The translations under genes and the position numbers were made by a program. Positions 34,225 through 46,751 of a stretch of 64,000 nucleotides of DNA are shown one piece after another. Source of the DNA: Eucalyptus grandis. Taxonomy: Eukaryota > Streptophyta > Magnoliopsida > Myrtales > Myrtaceae. The stretch is taken from positions 27,381,803 through 27,445,802 of the forward strand of contig NC_052619.1 in NCBI RefSeq assembly GCF_016545825.1, written 5' to 3'. The notes below the pieces were generated by a model, which was given only the letters and a program-made list of their open reading frames with translations, did not search any database and was not told the DNA's origin. Numbering within the stretch: position 1 is the first letter of the stretch; every line of letters begins with the position of its first letter.

Positions 34225-37124
34225 ATAGTCTTTATTTCCTTATCTTCTACATATCCATATCTATTTGCATATGAATATGCATGTGCATTACTAAGAACTT
34301 TGAATGCGACAATTACTAACTTGGATGATGCTTGTTAATGTTCTTAATAAACATCCGCATCTATTAAATTGTTTATATTTGATTAAAGCATTAATTACAG
34401 GATGTCGATCTACTACATGAACCAACATAAACTGAATCATCCCGTTTTAGGGGAGTCTTAAGCACTTTCTCATGAGAATCATGATGTTGATTTGAACAAA
34501 ATGTATTCAAGAAGAAAGTCCAATCTCATTTTCAATATATTACTGGTATCTTTGAAACTTAAAAGAACAATGAAGCAGAAAGCACCGATAACTCTTGAGT
34601 ACCAAAATTTGGAAGAAAAACTTATCGGTGATATAATTTGACCATTGAATGATGAGTGTGCTTACATTTTTAATAAACACAAATGGCGATTTAAATTGTA
34701 TTTTTATTTTTTGAAATGATAAGACTCTGAAAATGTTATTCAAGATTCTATATTGTATAATAAAGACGGGCTGACAATTCTTTTCAAAATTGTGTGTGGA
34801 AAGAGAAAAATATTTTTCTTGTTATCTGCTTAATCATGAAGTGAGTTTGCATTAAATACTTTTGATTGAACCTCCCATTGTTCTCTCCAATAGTATGTGG
34901 CTGAAAATGAAATGACATGTAGAAAGTGTGTAGTGAAGAATTTCTATAGGAAGCTAGTCTTACTTAAATTGGTCCAAGCTTGACAACTCTCAAACAACGA
35001 CAAAAAGGTCCCATTTCTCTTTCGGTTGGGCTAACCTAATCGACGATTTCCGACAACTATTTCTTTATATTTAGAGGGAAGAAAGAAGCAAAACTGCAAG
35101 AATTTTAATGGATGACAAGTTCTATTTCAAATATAGTTGGACTTTTCATCAAAGGAATCTCTCCTTCTCCTTCCCAATATGTAACTCATTCCCCTCCTTT
35201 CCTTTCAATTGAGACATCGGTCAGTGCCTTTAATCTATTTCAACCTGATGTAAGAAATCACGAGATAGATAGCGACTCTTCTCATCCCCTTGTTGAGGCA
35301 TCCTCTCGCCTTAGCGGTAGAACAACTAGGGAAATAGATTGATCAACCAATTCTATCTCTCGCTTTTGAAAACAAGGCTTGTGGAGTGCGACTCCATTGA
35401 AGAGCCTTACTCTATAGATATGCTAGGGCGCTGGGTCTAGCACTTGAGCCACCTTCTCATGAAAATTCCACATAAATAGCTTGCTCGCCTTTTTGCAGCA
35501 AATCGATGGCACGAAGGTGGAGAATTCAACACAATTAAGGAAAGTTATTAAGAGACAAGAGTTTACATTATTACCTATAGATTTCATTTTCTTTAAGCTC
35601 TGTTGGTTCGCAAAAAACAACTTTTAGGAAAATATTTTATAGATTTTTTTATCGTTCATTTCACGGAAAATGAACTAGTTAAAGAAAACGTTTTCTACTG
35701 TTGGAAAAAACACATTCAAAACTGGGCAAAATGTTTTCCACTTTTTAGAAAGTTGAAAATATTTTCATAACTTCCACCACCTCACAATCTTTTACCAAAT
35801 ACAATTTTCTTTTATTTTTATATTTTCTTTTCCTTTTTTTTTTAATTTTTTTTTAAATCACGTTTTAATTTTCTTTTTCTTTGTTTTTCTTCTTCTTCTT
35901 CCTTGGTCGGCAACCGGCCATTAACTCAGACCTTGCTGGATTCGGCAAGTTGTGCGGGGCTTGGGCCTCGCCAAAGGTCGCTAGAGCCTCGTTGACCTCT
36001 AACAACCTTGAGTGAGGCTTGAACCTCGCCCAGCTTGCTGGAGTGTCGCCAATGGCCAATTGCCGGCCGTTCGATGGCCGGCCAAGGCCAAGGAAAGGAA
36101 GGAAAAAAAAAAAAAAAGGAAGAAAAAAAAAAGAAAAAGAAAAAGAAAAGGAAAGTAAAAAAATTAAAAATTAACAAATCGATTTTAAAAAGTAAAATAA
36201 TTTAAAAAATGAAAATGAGTGCATGCAGGAAAAGATTTTCCTTACTAAATGGAAAAAAAATATTTTTAATTCATTTTCAAATTTTAGTCAAGGAAAATAA
36301 GATTATTTTTCTGGAAAATGGCTTTTTGAAAACAATTTCTATAAATGCCACATTTATGTTTGAAATATTGCATATACTTATATCATTATTCAATAAACAT
36401 TGCAATTTTTGTCTTATGGTTACTTTTATTTAGAGTAAATCTCCATGATGAGGTTTGGATTAACGTTAAATAAAGTTTCACGTAATCTCTAGTGTAGAAT
36501 TTGATTAATGTGGATATTTATTTTGTTATTATTTTTCTGCATATATCTTATTTCTCTTGTGAGAAATTCACTACGGTATCAACAATTAAAACAATACAAA
36601 CACACAAGCATCTTACTAGTTTTCTATAAAACATTGGTAAATTTAACTTATTGGTAAGTTACTTAAACATATGGGTAAATTATAATATAAGTTGGTAATT
36701 TAAAATTATCAAGCAACTGATCTTGAGTGTGTTGTTAACTTACCAATGCATTGCTTCTGGTCAAAGTTTTGTTAGCCATATAATTTGATAGTTACTAATG
36801 TCTTTCACCTTTTACCAGCACGTAACAGTGATCCGATTTTTGCATTATGGAATAGCAGAATCATCCTTTTGTTATATGTTTAAAAAAACTATGAGGAAAA
36901 TTTATTCGATCGTGGACAAATAGAAGTAGTTACTTGTTCATCAAAGTTTTCTGATGATGCTTATGAGTTATGATGTGTGAAAATTTTTATATATAAATTC
37001 CCAGTATATGGACATACCACTGCCTTTTTATAAAAAATCAGAGACAGTTTTGAATTGAAAATTTGTCATAGATTTTCCTTTTTGTCCAGAATGTCTATCC
37101 TTATTGGTTTCATTGTTCTGGCAG
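34225..37124. other. 2.9-kb intron or gap between TNL linker and LRR exons
   Basis: AT-rich, without recognisable coding text. It is far longer than the introns around the TIR and NB-ARC exons (about 80-140 bp) and contains the transposon-like block 35595-36335. Its last 50 bp match the DNA before the copy-A LRR exon. Confidence 0.6.
35595..36335. mobile_element. non-autonomous DNA-transposon-like element with GC-rich core
   Basis: The ends are imperfect inverted repeats: left GCAAAAAACAACTTTTAGG with GGAAAATATTTT, right CTGGAAAATGGCTTTTTG. Short words such as GGAAAAT and TTTTCC recur inward. The centre (35895-36085) is GC-rich, with GGGCCTCGCC, GAGCCTCG and GGCCGGCCAAGG, between a pyrimidine tract (CTTCTTCTTCTTCC) and a purine tract. 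The exact ends and TSD could not be fixed. Confidence 0.5.
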
Positions 37125-37586
37125 GACTCTAAAAACCTGGAGTCCAATAACTTCAGTGAATGCCCATCGCTGGTTTATATGCCGAACTTCAGTGAACGCC
37201 CATCGCTGGTTTATATGCCGAACTTCTTCGATGGAACTCCAACTCTCGCGGAATTGGATGCCTTTGACTGCACCACTTTAGATTTGCCTGGAAACAATTT
37301 TACTAACCTTCCTACATTGGGGAGACTAAATGACTTAAAAGAATTGAAGTTTTTGAATTGCCAACAACTACCAGAGATCCCCAAGATTCCAGGGAAATTG
37401 AGAAGACAAAAGGCAAATAATTGCAAATCTCTAACTAGAATTCCCTCCAACAAGACTAAAGGCAAATAATTGCAAATCTCTAACTAGAATTCCCTCCAAC
37501 ATATGTGATGTTGGGGACGTTGAGTTATATTCAACTCGGGAGCTAGTCCGTAATGGGTTCCCGTGAATGATTTGTTCATGCCTGAG
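37125..37586 (+). pseudogene. TNL LRR exon, copy B (49-bp duplication and 1-bp deletion)
   Basis: The acceptor TCTGGCAG ends at 37124 and the frame reads DSKNLESNNFSECPSLVYMP. A 45-bp segment is repeated in frame (SLVYMPNF.. twice), then LRR text ends LPEIPKIPGKLRR. At 37403-37451 a 49-bp block is repeated at 37452-37500. This shifts the frame, which stops at TAA 37467-37469. The text resumes with VELYSTRELVRNGF, but one C is missing relative to copy A (37560), so CCG is followed by TGA. The donor GAG|GT is at 37586/37587. Only one of the six LRR units of copy A is present, plus the partial duplicate. Confidence 0.85.
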
Positions 37587-37588
37587 GT

Positions 37589-37590
<2 letters not shown>

Positions 37591-37627
<37 letters not shown>
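37591..37627 (+). repeat. (CT)n microsatellite at the intron start, copy B
   Basis: Perfect CT repeat starting four bases after the donor, in the same position as 1782-1830 in copy A. Confidence 0.95.
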
Positions 37628-37631
<4 letters not shown>

Positions 37632-38078
37632 ATATAGAGTACTGTACATGTTGGCTGCATTGAGTGTTCGAGCATTGCAAAAAGCTAAAAATCCCAAAAT
37701 GGTGGGCTAATTAAAAAAAGCAAACATATAGAAAGTGATTCTACGTATATATGTAGTGGAGGTTGCTATAACACAATGCAAAGGATATTCTCTTTATTTA
37801 TAGAACTCTAGTTCATAGTTGAATCACAAGGATCACCCAATGAAAAATTTCAATAATACATGTTCATCTAGTTACAAAATCTTCAATGGTACATTTCTTG
37901 TTTCCATCAATTAAGTACAAAAAAATATTTGTATTGCTATTGCTAACTATATCTAAAACTCGAGGACTACCACTTAACTCATTGAAACTCCTATTAGGTT
38001 CCAGTTACGAAAAACTATCTAACAATCTACATCTAGAATAGAAATTTCATCACAAAACAAATTGCTGAATTATTCTAC

Positions 38079-38567
38079 CTGGAGAAGAGATGCCAAAATG
38101 GTTGCTTCCCAATAAAGAGGGTTATATATCTTTCATGGCTTCGAAGGACTTATATAAAAAGATCCTAGGAGTAGCCTTCTGTGTTGTATCTCAAGTAGTA
38201 CGAAGGTCGGATTCCCCCATTTCATGCTGTCCCATTTGAGCTTATAAGATTTGTTAATTGCAAAGGTACAAAACACGAGAAGTTTGTTTGGCCATTTCAT
38301 TTGGATCATGTGTGGCTTGAGTACATGGAATCAAAGGATTTGTGGATATTAGACCATTTTGGTCCAAATGACTTGAGTCATTTCCAACTAATATGCAAGC
38401 CATTAAAGAATGATTCGAAGGTTCTACTTCAAGACGATAAGTTGCTAGATTCAACTTTATTCTACAAGATTTTGCATGAAGATAATCCACCGAGCACAAA
38501 GGAAGAAAGTTCAAGTGAAACATGCACAAAAGGAAAAGGATTCAACACGGTTGACTTCTCAATTGAG
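38079..38567 (+). pseudogene. TNL C-JID-like exon, copy B (acceptor lost, frameshift)
   Basis: From ATG 38090 the text MPKWLLPNKEGYISFMASKD matches the C-JID exon of copy A. The acceptor TTCTAG of copy A is TTCTAC here. The frame stops near 38238 within CCPI*, where copy A continues KFEVIGSVNC. The matching text resumes in another frame (FVNCKGTKHEKF, LDHVWLEYMESKDLW, DHFGPNDLSHFQ) up to the donor GAG|GT at 38567/38568. A short (CT)n follows again. Confidence 0.8.
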
Positions 38568-39169
38568 GTCTCTCTCTCTCCCCCTCCCTCCCTCCCTGAA
38601 TGTGTGTTGATACGGAGTGTACGTTGGGCGCACGTAATGCAAAAGCTGAAAATTCTAGAGAAACAAACAAATTTAATATAAAGTAGTTTGCACATGTATA
38701 TAAATCTTAACAAAATCTCAAATTGATGCAATGACAGAGACATGATGTTTGTAACTCATGTAGTGAAAAATAATGTTGAAATCTTAGAAAATCTAACAAA
38801 CAATTGGACATGTGGTTCTTGATGTTACGGTTGATCATAACAACCAACACCAATAATAGTATTAGATCAACTCGACGGACCAAGATAAAATTATGCAACG
38901 ATGGTAATTCAATAATTCGACATGAGATCTTTTTCACTCTTAGGTGTTCGTTGCTATAATGATAGGGGACTGTCGCACTACATGCCTTCTAGCCACATGC
39001 CAATTACTTGGACAATTTGATTTAATTTTTATGATAGAGAGTGTCAGATTTGAGATTCTCCTTTTATATAAAGTTAGAGCAGACATGGAAGGTGCAAGTG
39101 GTTGGATGAGGCTGGTTTGTGGAGAGGTATGGATTGGATTTTCCTTTTCAATTTTCAATTAGTTTGAGT

Positions 39170-40360
39170 TAGACCCCTCAAATGGGTGGATCAAGTCGGG
39201 TTTAGGTCGGGTCGAAAATGGGTCGACCTATATTTGACTCATTTAACCCGTTTTGACCTATATTCATGTAATGTAAATCAAGTGACCCATACCCGACCCA
39301 ACCCGTATTGCTAAAACCTATTAATATTCTAGGAAAACCCACTTCTACTATATGCTAATTGGATTAAAACTTCAAATTAAATTAAAAATAGTAAATAAAA
39401 TAAAATAAAAGTTAAAAAAACCTATAAATTGAAATATTTATAAAAAAAATTAGACTATGCATGTGCTTCTCTTATTTGAAGTGAACATACCATTGAATAA
39501 CTAAAAATTGTAACATGAAATTTTTTTAACTAAACCTAAAAAGCTCATTTTATGATTTTTTTATAAAAAAAAGTATTGTTAAAAAATTTTTATGCAATAC
39601 AAATTTAATGGAAAATTTTTATAATTCTTTTTAAAATATTTCTTTTAAAATCGAATTTTTAATTTTTAATAATTATTGTTTATTTTCTCTTTTCTTTCTT
39701 CTTCTTCTTCGATTGACCGCCGACCACAACGACGGCCAACCGCCGACCACGACGACGGCCGGCGACCAGCCACAAGTAAGATCGAGCTTGCCAATGTTGG
39801 GCGGGGCCTCGGCCTCACCAAATTAGTGAGATCGAGCCCCGCCCGGCTGGCGAGCTCGAGCCTCGCCGGTCATCGGCGAGGCTTTAGCAAGGCTCGGCCT
39901 CTAAAGCCTCGCCGGCATCGGGTGAGGCTCGATCTCGCAGATCTAGCGAGGTTGAGGCCCCGCCCGACGTCAACAAGGCTCGAGCCTCGCCAGTCGTCGG
40001 TGACTGCCGATGAGCTCGAGCCTCACCGGGCTGTTGCCAATCGACGGGCGATTGTCGCCCCTCTAGGCCGCCGGCTAAGGAAGGAAGAAAAATAAAGAAA
40101 AAGAAAAAAAAAAAAATTGAAATATGAAAAATAATTATAATTTCGATTTTTTATTAAAAAATATTTTATAAAGTTAAAAAAGGCCATGGGTTTAAACTTT
40201 AAAGTGGGTTTCTAATAACCCATTTAGATCGATTTCTTTCTGTGTTTTACTTTCTCAGACCCAATTCTAACCTATATTTAACTTTCACTTGATCCATATA
40301 TGACCCATTTAAATAAAAATGGATCATAATATGGGTTTATGACCCATTTTGCAAGCTCTA
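39170..40360. mobile_element. non-autonomous hAT element with GC-rich core
   Basis: 1191 bp. The 8-bp TSD is perfect, GTTTGAGT at 39162-39169 and 40361-40368. Copy A shows the empty site (TAGTTTGAGTGCAAG near 3400). Termini are TAGACCCCTCAAATGGGT and, reversed, TAGAGCTTGCAAAATGGGTC, classical hAT ends, with many GACCCAT/ATGGGTC words below them. The core (39710-40080) is very GC-rich, with GAGCCTCGCC and its complement in several phases, between TTTCTTCTTCTTCTTCG and GGAAGGAAGAAAAATAAAG. The open frame 39676-40095 is compositional. No transposase. Confidence 0.9.
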
Positions 40361-40843
40361 GTTTGAGTGCAAGTAGAATTTTTTTGTTTTATTTATTTTA
40401 ACAATGTTAAGTTTGTTACAAGAAAGTTGGATTTCAATTAGGATAGTTTGTATTGAAGAATCCGCGATCTTTAAAGTGAACTCATGACAATGAACATTAG
40501 ACAATAGGGTCTGACGAGGGCGATTAATTTCTTGGATGTTCTATTCTATTTTCCATCAATTTTTCACTTCCTATATAGTACACTTGTATTGTATGAGCTA
40601 CATTTAGGGTTATTCAATCTAATATTAGGGGTGGCTAGCACTTGCAAGGGAATGATTTCCAATAGAAGCAAGGATAGATATGTCTAACTATTACATAACT
40701 CTAGCTTTAGTTGAATTACTGGGAATATGTGCAAATCAAACTCTTCTTGTTGAACTAATTACAGACTTGGATACTTCTAACAATTTACTCATATAACAGA
40801 AGCATCGCTATTCCAGCAATTGGTTTGATTACCGAAATATTAG

Positions 40844-41450
40844 CCCCAAAAGAGATGCCAAAGGGGTTCGTCCTTTTCGAAGACGGTATAATGTCTTTCA
40901 TGACTTCACGGGACTCGTACTAAAAGTTTGAAGGTTTGTATCTCTGTGTTTTTAGTGTAGAAGATGAAAAAAAGGAAGTATCTTTCAACATCGTACCACA
41001 TGTTAACGGCTAAAGGCGGAATGAGCTATCAAGGCGGAATGAGCTATCAGGAACTCTTCATTCATTTGATATGGATCATGTGTGGTTTCAACTTTTCATG
41101 CCAAATGTGCTATGGGGATTAATGGAGGGAGTTGTCGACTTTGGTCAATTTGACAAGAGGTATCTACAATTTAGCCTTGATATTAGAGTAGATGTGCAAC
41201 TGTGAAAAAGTTGGAATATGTGTTGCAATCCGATCTACTAGGGAATGTTTTGAAGGTTGAGCTTGAAAAGAATCGATTAATGGATCCAGCTTCACTCTTT
41301 GAGCATAGCAGGAATCCATTATACTATGGGAGCATGGGATGGGAAGATTTGTGCAAGAGACTCGAATATTAGAAGAGGGGCAGCACGCCTGGCTCATGTG
41401 TCTTCAGCATGCGGGTGCTGCAGGAGGTAAAGCATACGTTTTGCGAAATG
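40844..41450 (+). pseudogene. second C-JID-like exon, copy B (stops and frameshifts)
   Basis: Homologous to 3922-4500. From ATG 40855, MPKGFVLFEDGIMSFMTSRD runs into TAA at 40921-40923. Later matches (ATGGATCATGTGTGGTTTCA, CAATTTAGCCTTGATATTAG) lie in different frames. The word AGGCGGAATGAGCTATCA is tandemly repeated near 41015-41050. The pseudogene lesions are independent of those in copy A. Confidence 0.8.
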
Positions 41451-41639
41451 ATTAGTAGTCATTTCCAAATAATTTGTGTTAGGGTTTGTGTGAATGTGTG
41501 ATTGATTGATAGTATATGTGTATAAGGGTTGCTAGCGTCTTATTTTATTTTATTTTTCAATTTCTATTTTTTCTTCCTTTCGTGGCCCCATGGTCGGGCG
41601 GGTAAAATCCCTCCCTTTCTATATTTGGGCTTGTTTTTT

Positions 41640-44611
41640 TTTTTGGTTGAAATACGGAAACTATATTCAAGAGTTAAACCTAGTACAACCCGCTGCTAGT
41701 GCATCTGCACATACAAGGTGTATTAAATAAAACAGAGGAAAGACAGCCCAATTTTGGGATGGGTCTGCGCGATTGTGGGCCTTCACAGCCCAATCAGCAA
41801 CAACATTGGCTTCTCATCTGCAGTAGCAAAGTCTGAGATTAGGGAAAAAGGGAATACAGAGAGGCAGCTTCGGAGAACAGAGCACGCTCCTCCCATGGCG
41901 GCTCTCTGTGTCGATTCAGCGTCTCGACAAGGACTAGACTGTTCGATTCAACGAGCAGATTCGTACTATTGAGGGCTTGGTGAAGCAGGTGCTGTAGGGT
42001 GAGAGAAAAAGCTTGGATCTCCTCCTGTAGGGCTAAACTTGCAGCAAAGCGTTCAGAGAAGCCGTCGGTAAGCCGTCCATGGTGATCTCGACAAACACAA
42101 GCCATAGTACCTTCGTTACTGCTTGGCTGATGTGCTCCATCGATGTTAACTTTCAGGAAAGTGCAAACTTTTGGGATAGTTTGCATGGTTCGGATTTTCC
42201 TCCATAGCCATCTCGGATTCTGATAAGATGTTGAAGTTGTGCAGTCTGTCTGAATAGCTGCTGATAGTGTGAGTGCATGATATGCAGTTTTAACAGTGTA
42301 ATGTCCATGTTTGGTAGCAGTCCAAATAAGTTTATCCTTAGCAAAGTTGGGTTTTACTGGAATGGTAATAATCTGATCTATCACCTGCGAGTCAAAGAAT
42401 CTGTTTAGCAAATTAATATTCCAGGTGTTATGAGTCTGATATATGAGGTCAGCAACCATAGAAGGTTCTTTGCTGTCTACAGGTCCGCTTAAAATTCCGA
42501 TAGGTAGCCACCTATCTTTACATATTTTGATTGACTGCCCATCTCTTATAGACCAGCGAACATTAGGTTGAATTGCACCCCTTCCAATTGGAAGGCTCTG
42601 CTAGCCCCAAGATGGGCGAAAGCCTTTTTCTGCAGTGCAGAAATTCCTTGAATGAAAGTAAAGTCCTTTGAAAACTCTACTCCAAAGAGATAATGGCTGA
42701 TGAAGTAAACGCCATGCTTGTTTTCCCAGCATGGCTTTATTAAAATTCATAAGATCTCGAAATCCTAAACCACCAGCCTCTTTTCTCCGTTTCAGAACTT
42801 CCCAACTTTGCCAATGAATCCCTGTTTTGCACTTATCATTCTGCCACCAAAATTTTGCAATTCTTTTTTCAATAGATTTGCAAGGAGACACAGGTAACTT
42901 GAAGATAGACATGGCGTATTGTGGTATCGCTTGTACTACTGTTTTAAGAAGGATATCCTTCCTGCCATTTGAAATGAGATTTTCTTTCCATCCTTCTAAC
43001 TTTGCATGAACTCTCCCCATCATCCAAGAAAACATATCCTTTTTTGAACGCCCCTAATCAGATGGTATTCCCAAATATTTACCATACTTTTGCAACACAA
43101 GTACTCTTAGCTCTCTGGCCATATTCTCTTGTAAACTAGCAAGGCGAGTTTTACTGAAAATATTCCGGATTTATTTCGATTAACTTCTTGCCCTGTCGCT
43201 AAGCAATACTGATGCAATATATTTGCTAAATTCTGACATTCATGAATAGTACCATCTAGAAAGAAAATAGCATCGTTTGCGAAAAACAGATGGGATAGAG
43301 TAGGACACTAGCTGCTTAGTTTGATACCCTTGAGGTGTCCCATGTTGACAGCATTGTTGATAAGATAAGATAAGAGATTAGCCATCATGATGAAAATATA
43401 TAAGGATAGAGGATCACCCTATCGAAGACCCCTGGTAGGATGGAAATACTATAGATGTTCTCCATTAAATTTAACACAGGAAGATGTTGTTATACACTAC
43501 ATAACCCACTGGATCCACATGGAATGGAAGCTTAATTTGAGTAGATAATCGTGAAGAAAATCTTATTTCACCCTGTCATAAGCCTTCTGCATATCCATTT
43601 TTAGAACAGCTTGAAAATGACACTTCCTTTTCTTTATCTTGAGTTGGTGAAGAACCTCCTGGACTATTAAAATATTGTCCTGTATTTGCCTACCACCCAC
43701 AAAAGCTGACTATTCCTTAAAAATCAGATCTGGTAGCATAGTTTTTAAACAATTAGCAATCACCTTGGAAATAATTTTGTAAGCATAATTACATAAGCTG
43801 ATAGAACGGTATTGATCCAAACGTTTGAGACGAGGGGTTTTTGGAATCAAAGAGATAATAGTCTTGTTTAGAGCAGAGGGTAAAATCCTTGATATAAAAA
43901 AGTTTTTCACTGCTGTGAAGAGGTCGTCTTTAATGATTTCCCAGTGCATTTGATAAAATAAACCATTAAGGTCATCTGGACTTGGAGCTTTGGTGGCTCC
44001 TAACTGAAAAGTGGCTTGATGAACCTCTACAGGAGTTACCATCGCTGTTAAGACATCATTCATCTCCATCGTAACCACACAAGGGCATTGGTCTAATATT
44101 GGTCCATAGCTGTGACTTCCCACTGTGGTATATAAACCTGAAAAAGTGGATGCCATCTCTTTTAACTGTCCAGAGTCCCACACCCAAATGTGATTGTCAT
44201 CCTGCGACATACTAATTCGATTCCTTTGTTGTCGTTGTATGGTAGTGGCATGAAAAAAATTGGTATTCTTATCTCCCCATTTCAGCCAATTAATTCTGGA
44301 TCGCATTGTCCAATACTGTTCTTCTTGTTGCCACACCTTTTGTATCTCCTCCCTCAATGCTGTGGCTGTCGATTTGTCATAAAATCTATGCAGTTGGTTG
44401 GTAAGTTGCTGTAGTTGTTGTTGCAATGCTGCCACTTTGAGGTGATTATGCAAGAATTTGTTGCGACTCCACTTTGTTAAAGCACCTTAAACCACCTGAA
44501 TTTTGTGCAGAAAGTCAGAGTTCTTCACCTGTTCTAAATTCCATGTGGTGTCTATAATTTCTTGACATTCACAATCCTGGTTCCAAAAAGCTTCAAACAT
44601 AAAGTGTCGCT

Positions 44612-44657
<46 letters not shown>

Positions 44658-45360
44658 AGTAGGTGCTATGGTATTTAATAAGAGAGGGCTATGGTCGGAA
44701 CCCATAGCAGGTAGTGCATATACTTCGGCCCTAGGAAACAATAAGCGCCATTCTATAGTAAATAGGACTCTATCAAGACGTTCCTTTATGAAATCATCCC
44801 CTTCTCGGTTATTCATCCATGTAAAGGCACACTCCTTTGAATCTATATCCATTAGAGAACAATCGTTCAAAACAGCTCGAAAAGAAGATAAGCGATGAGA
44901 ATCTACAGGTCTTTTCCCTACCTTTTCCCAAGTGGTAGATGATTTCATTAAAGTCTCCTACACATATCCAAGGTAGATGATTGCCATTGCTGATTTGTCT
45001 GAGTTCCTGCCATACCTATTGTTGTAAATAATAAACTGCAGGGGCATGGAGACAAGTAAGGCGCCAGGTGTGGTCCTCCATATCTTCCTTGCATAGCATG
45101 TCAAAGTAGTCCGAAGTAGACTTGATAATTGTTAAAGTAAGCTTGGCATTCCAGAACACAGCCAAGCCTCCAGCCGAGCCAATCGGGCTATGTACAGAAA
45201 GATTCAAAAAGTGTAAGCAGCGTTTCAATCGTTGAAGAACAACTTCTCCATTTTTAGTTTTCATAAAAAAAAATGAGATCGGGCTTTTCCTTAGCCACAA
45301 GGGCCTTTAGTGCTTGGACTGTCAAGGGATTGCCCAGACCATGACAGTTCCAACTTAGGA
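41640..45360 (-). pseudogene. LINE ORF2 (endonuclease, RT, zf-RVT, RNase H), broken
   Basis: On the minus strand: endonuclease with SAGGLAVFWNAKLTLTIIKS (45300-45016), then DCSLMDIDSKECAFTWMNNR and the catalytic-loop text MGSDHSPLLLN (44948-44487). RT follows with SRINWLKWGDKNTNFFHATT, LIPKTPRLKRLDQYRSISLC and KIISKVIANCLK (44453-43710). Next come the RT tail [20 protein letters not shown] (43035-42601) and RNase H with FLKVNIDGAHQPSSNEGTMA and VESNSLVLVETLNRHREPPW (42459-41839). At least six interruptions. A 43-bp T run at 44613-44655 sits inside the endonuclease to RT stretch and would encode polylysine. Confidence 0.9.
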
Positions 45361-45363
45361 GTT

Positions 45364-46350
45364 TCATTTGTGAATAAGTGGTTGTTGAGGGCCAGCCACC
45401 TTAGCCCATCTTCCATCTTCGCAAGCTTCCATGATGGGTGTGTCCAGGAGGAGTGATTCATCTATGTTGTCTTGAGCTATAATTCTCATATCATAGGGAT
45501 TGTAGCGCTTTAGTTTCTTTGCAGGACCAATCTTTGGAGTATGGCGAGTGGTTTTTATTTTCTTGGCTTGCGGTAAATCAATCAGCTGGACTTGAACCCC
45601 CTTCATCTTTTCTGTTGCAGGTATCCATGCAGGGGGTATAATGCTACGCGGCAGAACACCAAACTGATAGTGCTGATCCTTTGGAGCTGTCGAAGGATTG
45701 CTGATGGCTGCAATGGACTGTGATAGCCACTCATAACGAAAATCTAGCCATAAAGATTTGTTGTTGATTCTAATTAGTTGGCCTGTCTTCAGTGGTTTGT
45801 GTAAATTGATTTCGACTCTTGCTCTGCCCGCTCGAAGGGTAGAACCTTCTTTTGTATAAGCTTTTACTTCTATCACTCAGCCTACATTCTTAACTGCTTT
45901 GCAAATCATCTGTTCAGTGTACCACTCCAAAGGTAGACCAAAAACTTGCACCCAAAAGGTGCAGGTGGAAAAATCATAGTAATGTAGCGGAGTATTCGGA
46001 ATCCATGGTTTGAAAACTACCAGATGACTAGAAAATAGCTAAGTTCCGCCCTCTAAAATCCTATGTTTATCTGTTTCCGACTGAAATTTTGCCACATATA
46101 GACTAGCCTCTCTTTGCGAAATATCAACCTGTTCTATTCTCCATGCCTGCTTCAATGTGCTTTGACATGCTTGAAAATTGATAGAGGAATTAGAATGGAT
46201 TTTACCTATAAGAGTTAATCTGCATTCCTCCAATTTTTCAGGGGGTGGCTCATCCTCCCAGACCTCGACCTCCTGTTCCAGGCAGAGACGTCCCAGGCGT
46301 TGACATAGTGTAGCAAAACGGGATGAATTCTCGTCGTCTTCGTGGTCCAT
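45364..46350 (-). pseudogene. LINE ORF1 (DUF4283-type RNA-binding protein), broken
   Basis: Start MDHEDDENSSRFATLCQRLG at 46350, then LIGKIHSNSSINFQACQSTL and WRIEQVDISQREASLYVAKF, the N-terminal domain of plant L1 ORF1. Stops near 46037 and 45877 separate it from VEINLHKPLKTGQLIRINNK and LWLDFRYEWL (45876-45364). The C-terminal part is lysine-rich and lacks a visible CCHC knuckle. Confidence 0.8.
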
Positions 46351-46751
46351 GAGCTAGCTGAACAGAGTCGAGGAAAAGGAAGTAGCAGCTGGGTCAGAAT
46401 GATGCTGCTAAAACAAAAGCAAGCGCAATCTGGGATGTCGATTGGAATGGGTATTCTCGGGAATGTCCAAAAGAGGCCATGCAGAAAGTAAAAGAAGATT
46501 CTGAAAGTAGAAGAGGTGACGAGCAAACAGAATTGAGGCAGAAACAGGGGCGAAAGGGTTGGGGTGTCGATGATGTAGAAAAGATCAAGCCAACAAGAAA
46601 TGTAGGTGGGAATTCAGGGTAGATGAAATTGCCATGGCCGAGCTATAGATTAGGTGGACGGAAAGGATTAGGGTTTAGGGTTTGAGCTACCATTGAGGTA
46701 GAAGATGACTACATATCGAGAGGACTCTTAGCCCCTCCAATGGCTAAATGT

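Larger units (their letters stand above)
41637..46751 (-). mobile_element. near full-length L1-type LINE, inactive
   Basis: About 5.1 kb on the minus strand, inserted in copy-B flank. The target ATATTTGGGCTTGTTT (41621-41636) is repeated as ATATATGGGCTTGTTT (46752-46767), a 16-bp TSD with one mismatch. Copy A has the unoccupied sequence near 4715. The 3' oligo(A) appears as T residues at 41634-41644. ORF1 and ORF2 are both present, each broken by stops or shifts. It is the same general family as the truncated LINE at 15460. Confidence 0.93.

Noticed and set aside
39676..40095. 139-residue Arg/Pro/Ser-rich frame
   Set aside because: It lies in the GC-rich core of a non-autonomous hAT element and consists of repeated GAGCCTCGCC words. 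Composition explains the open frame.
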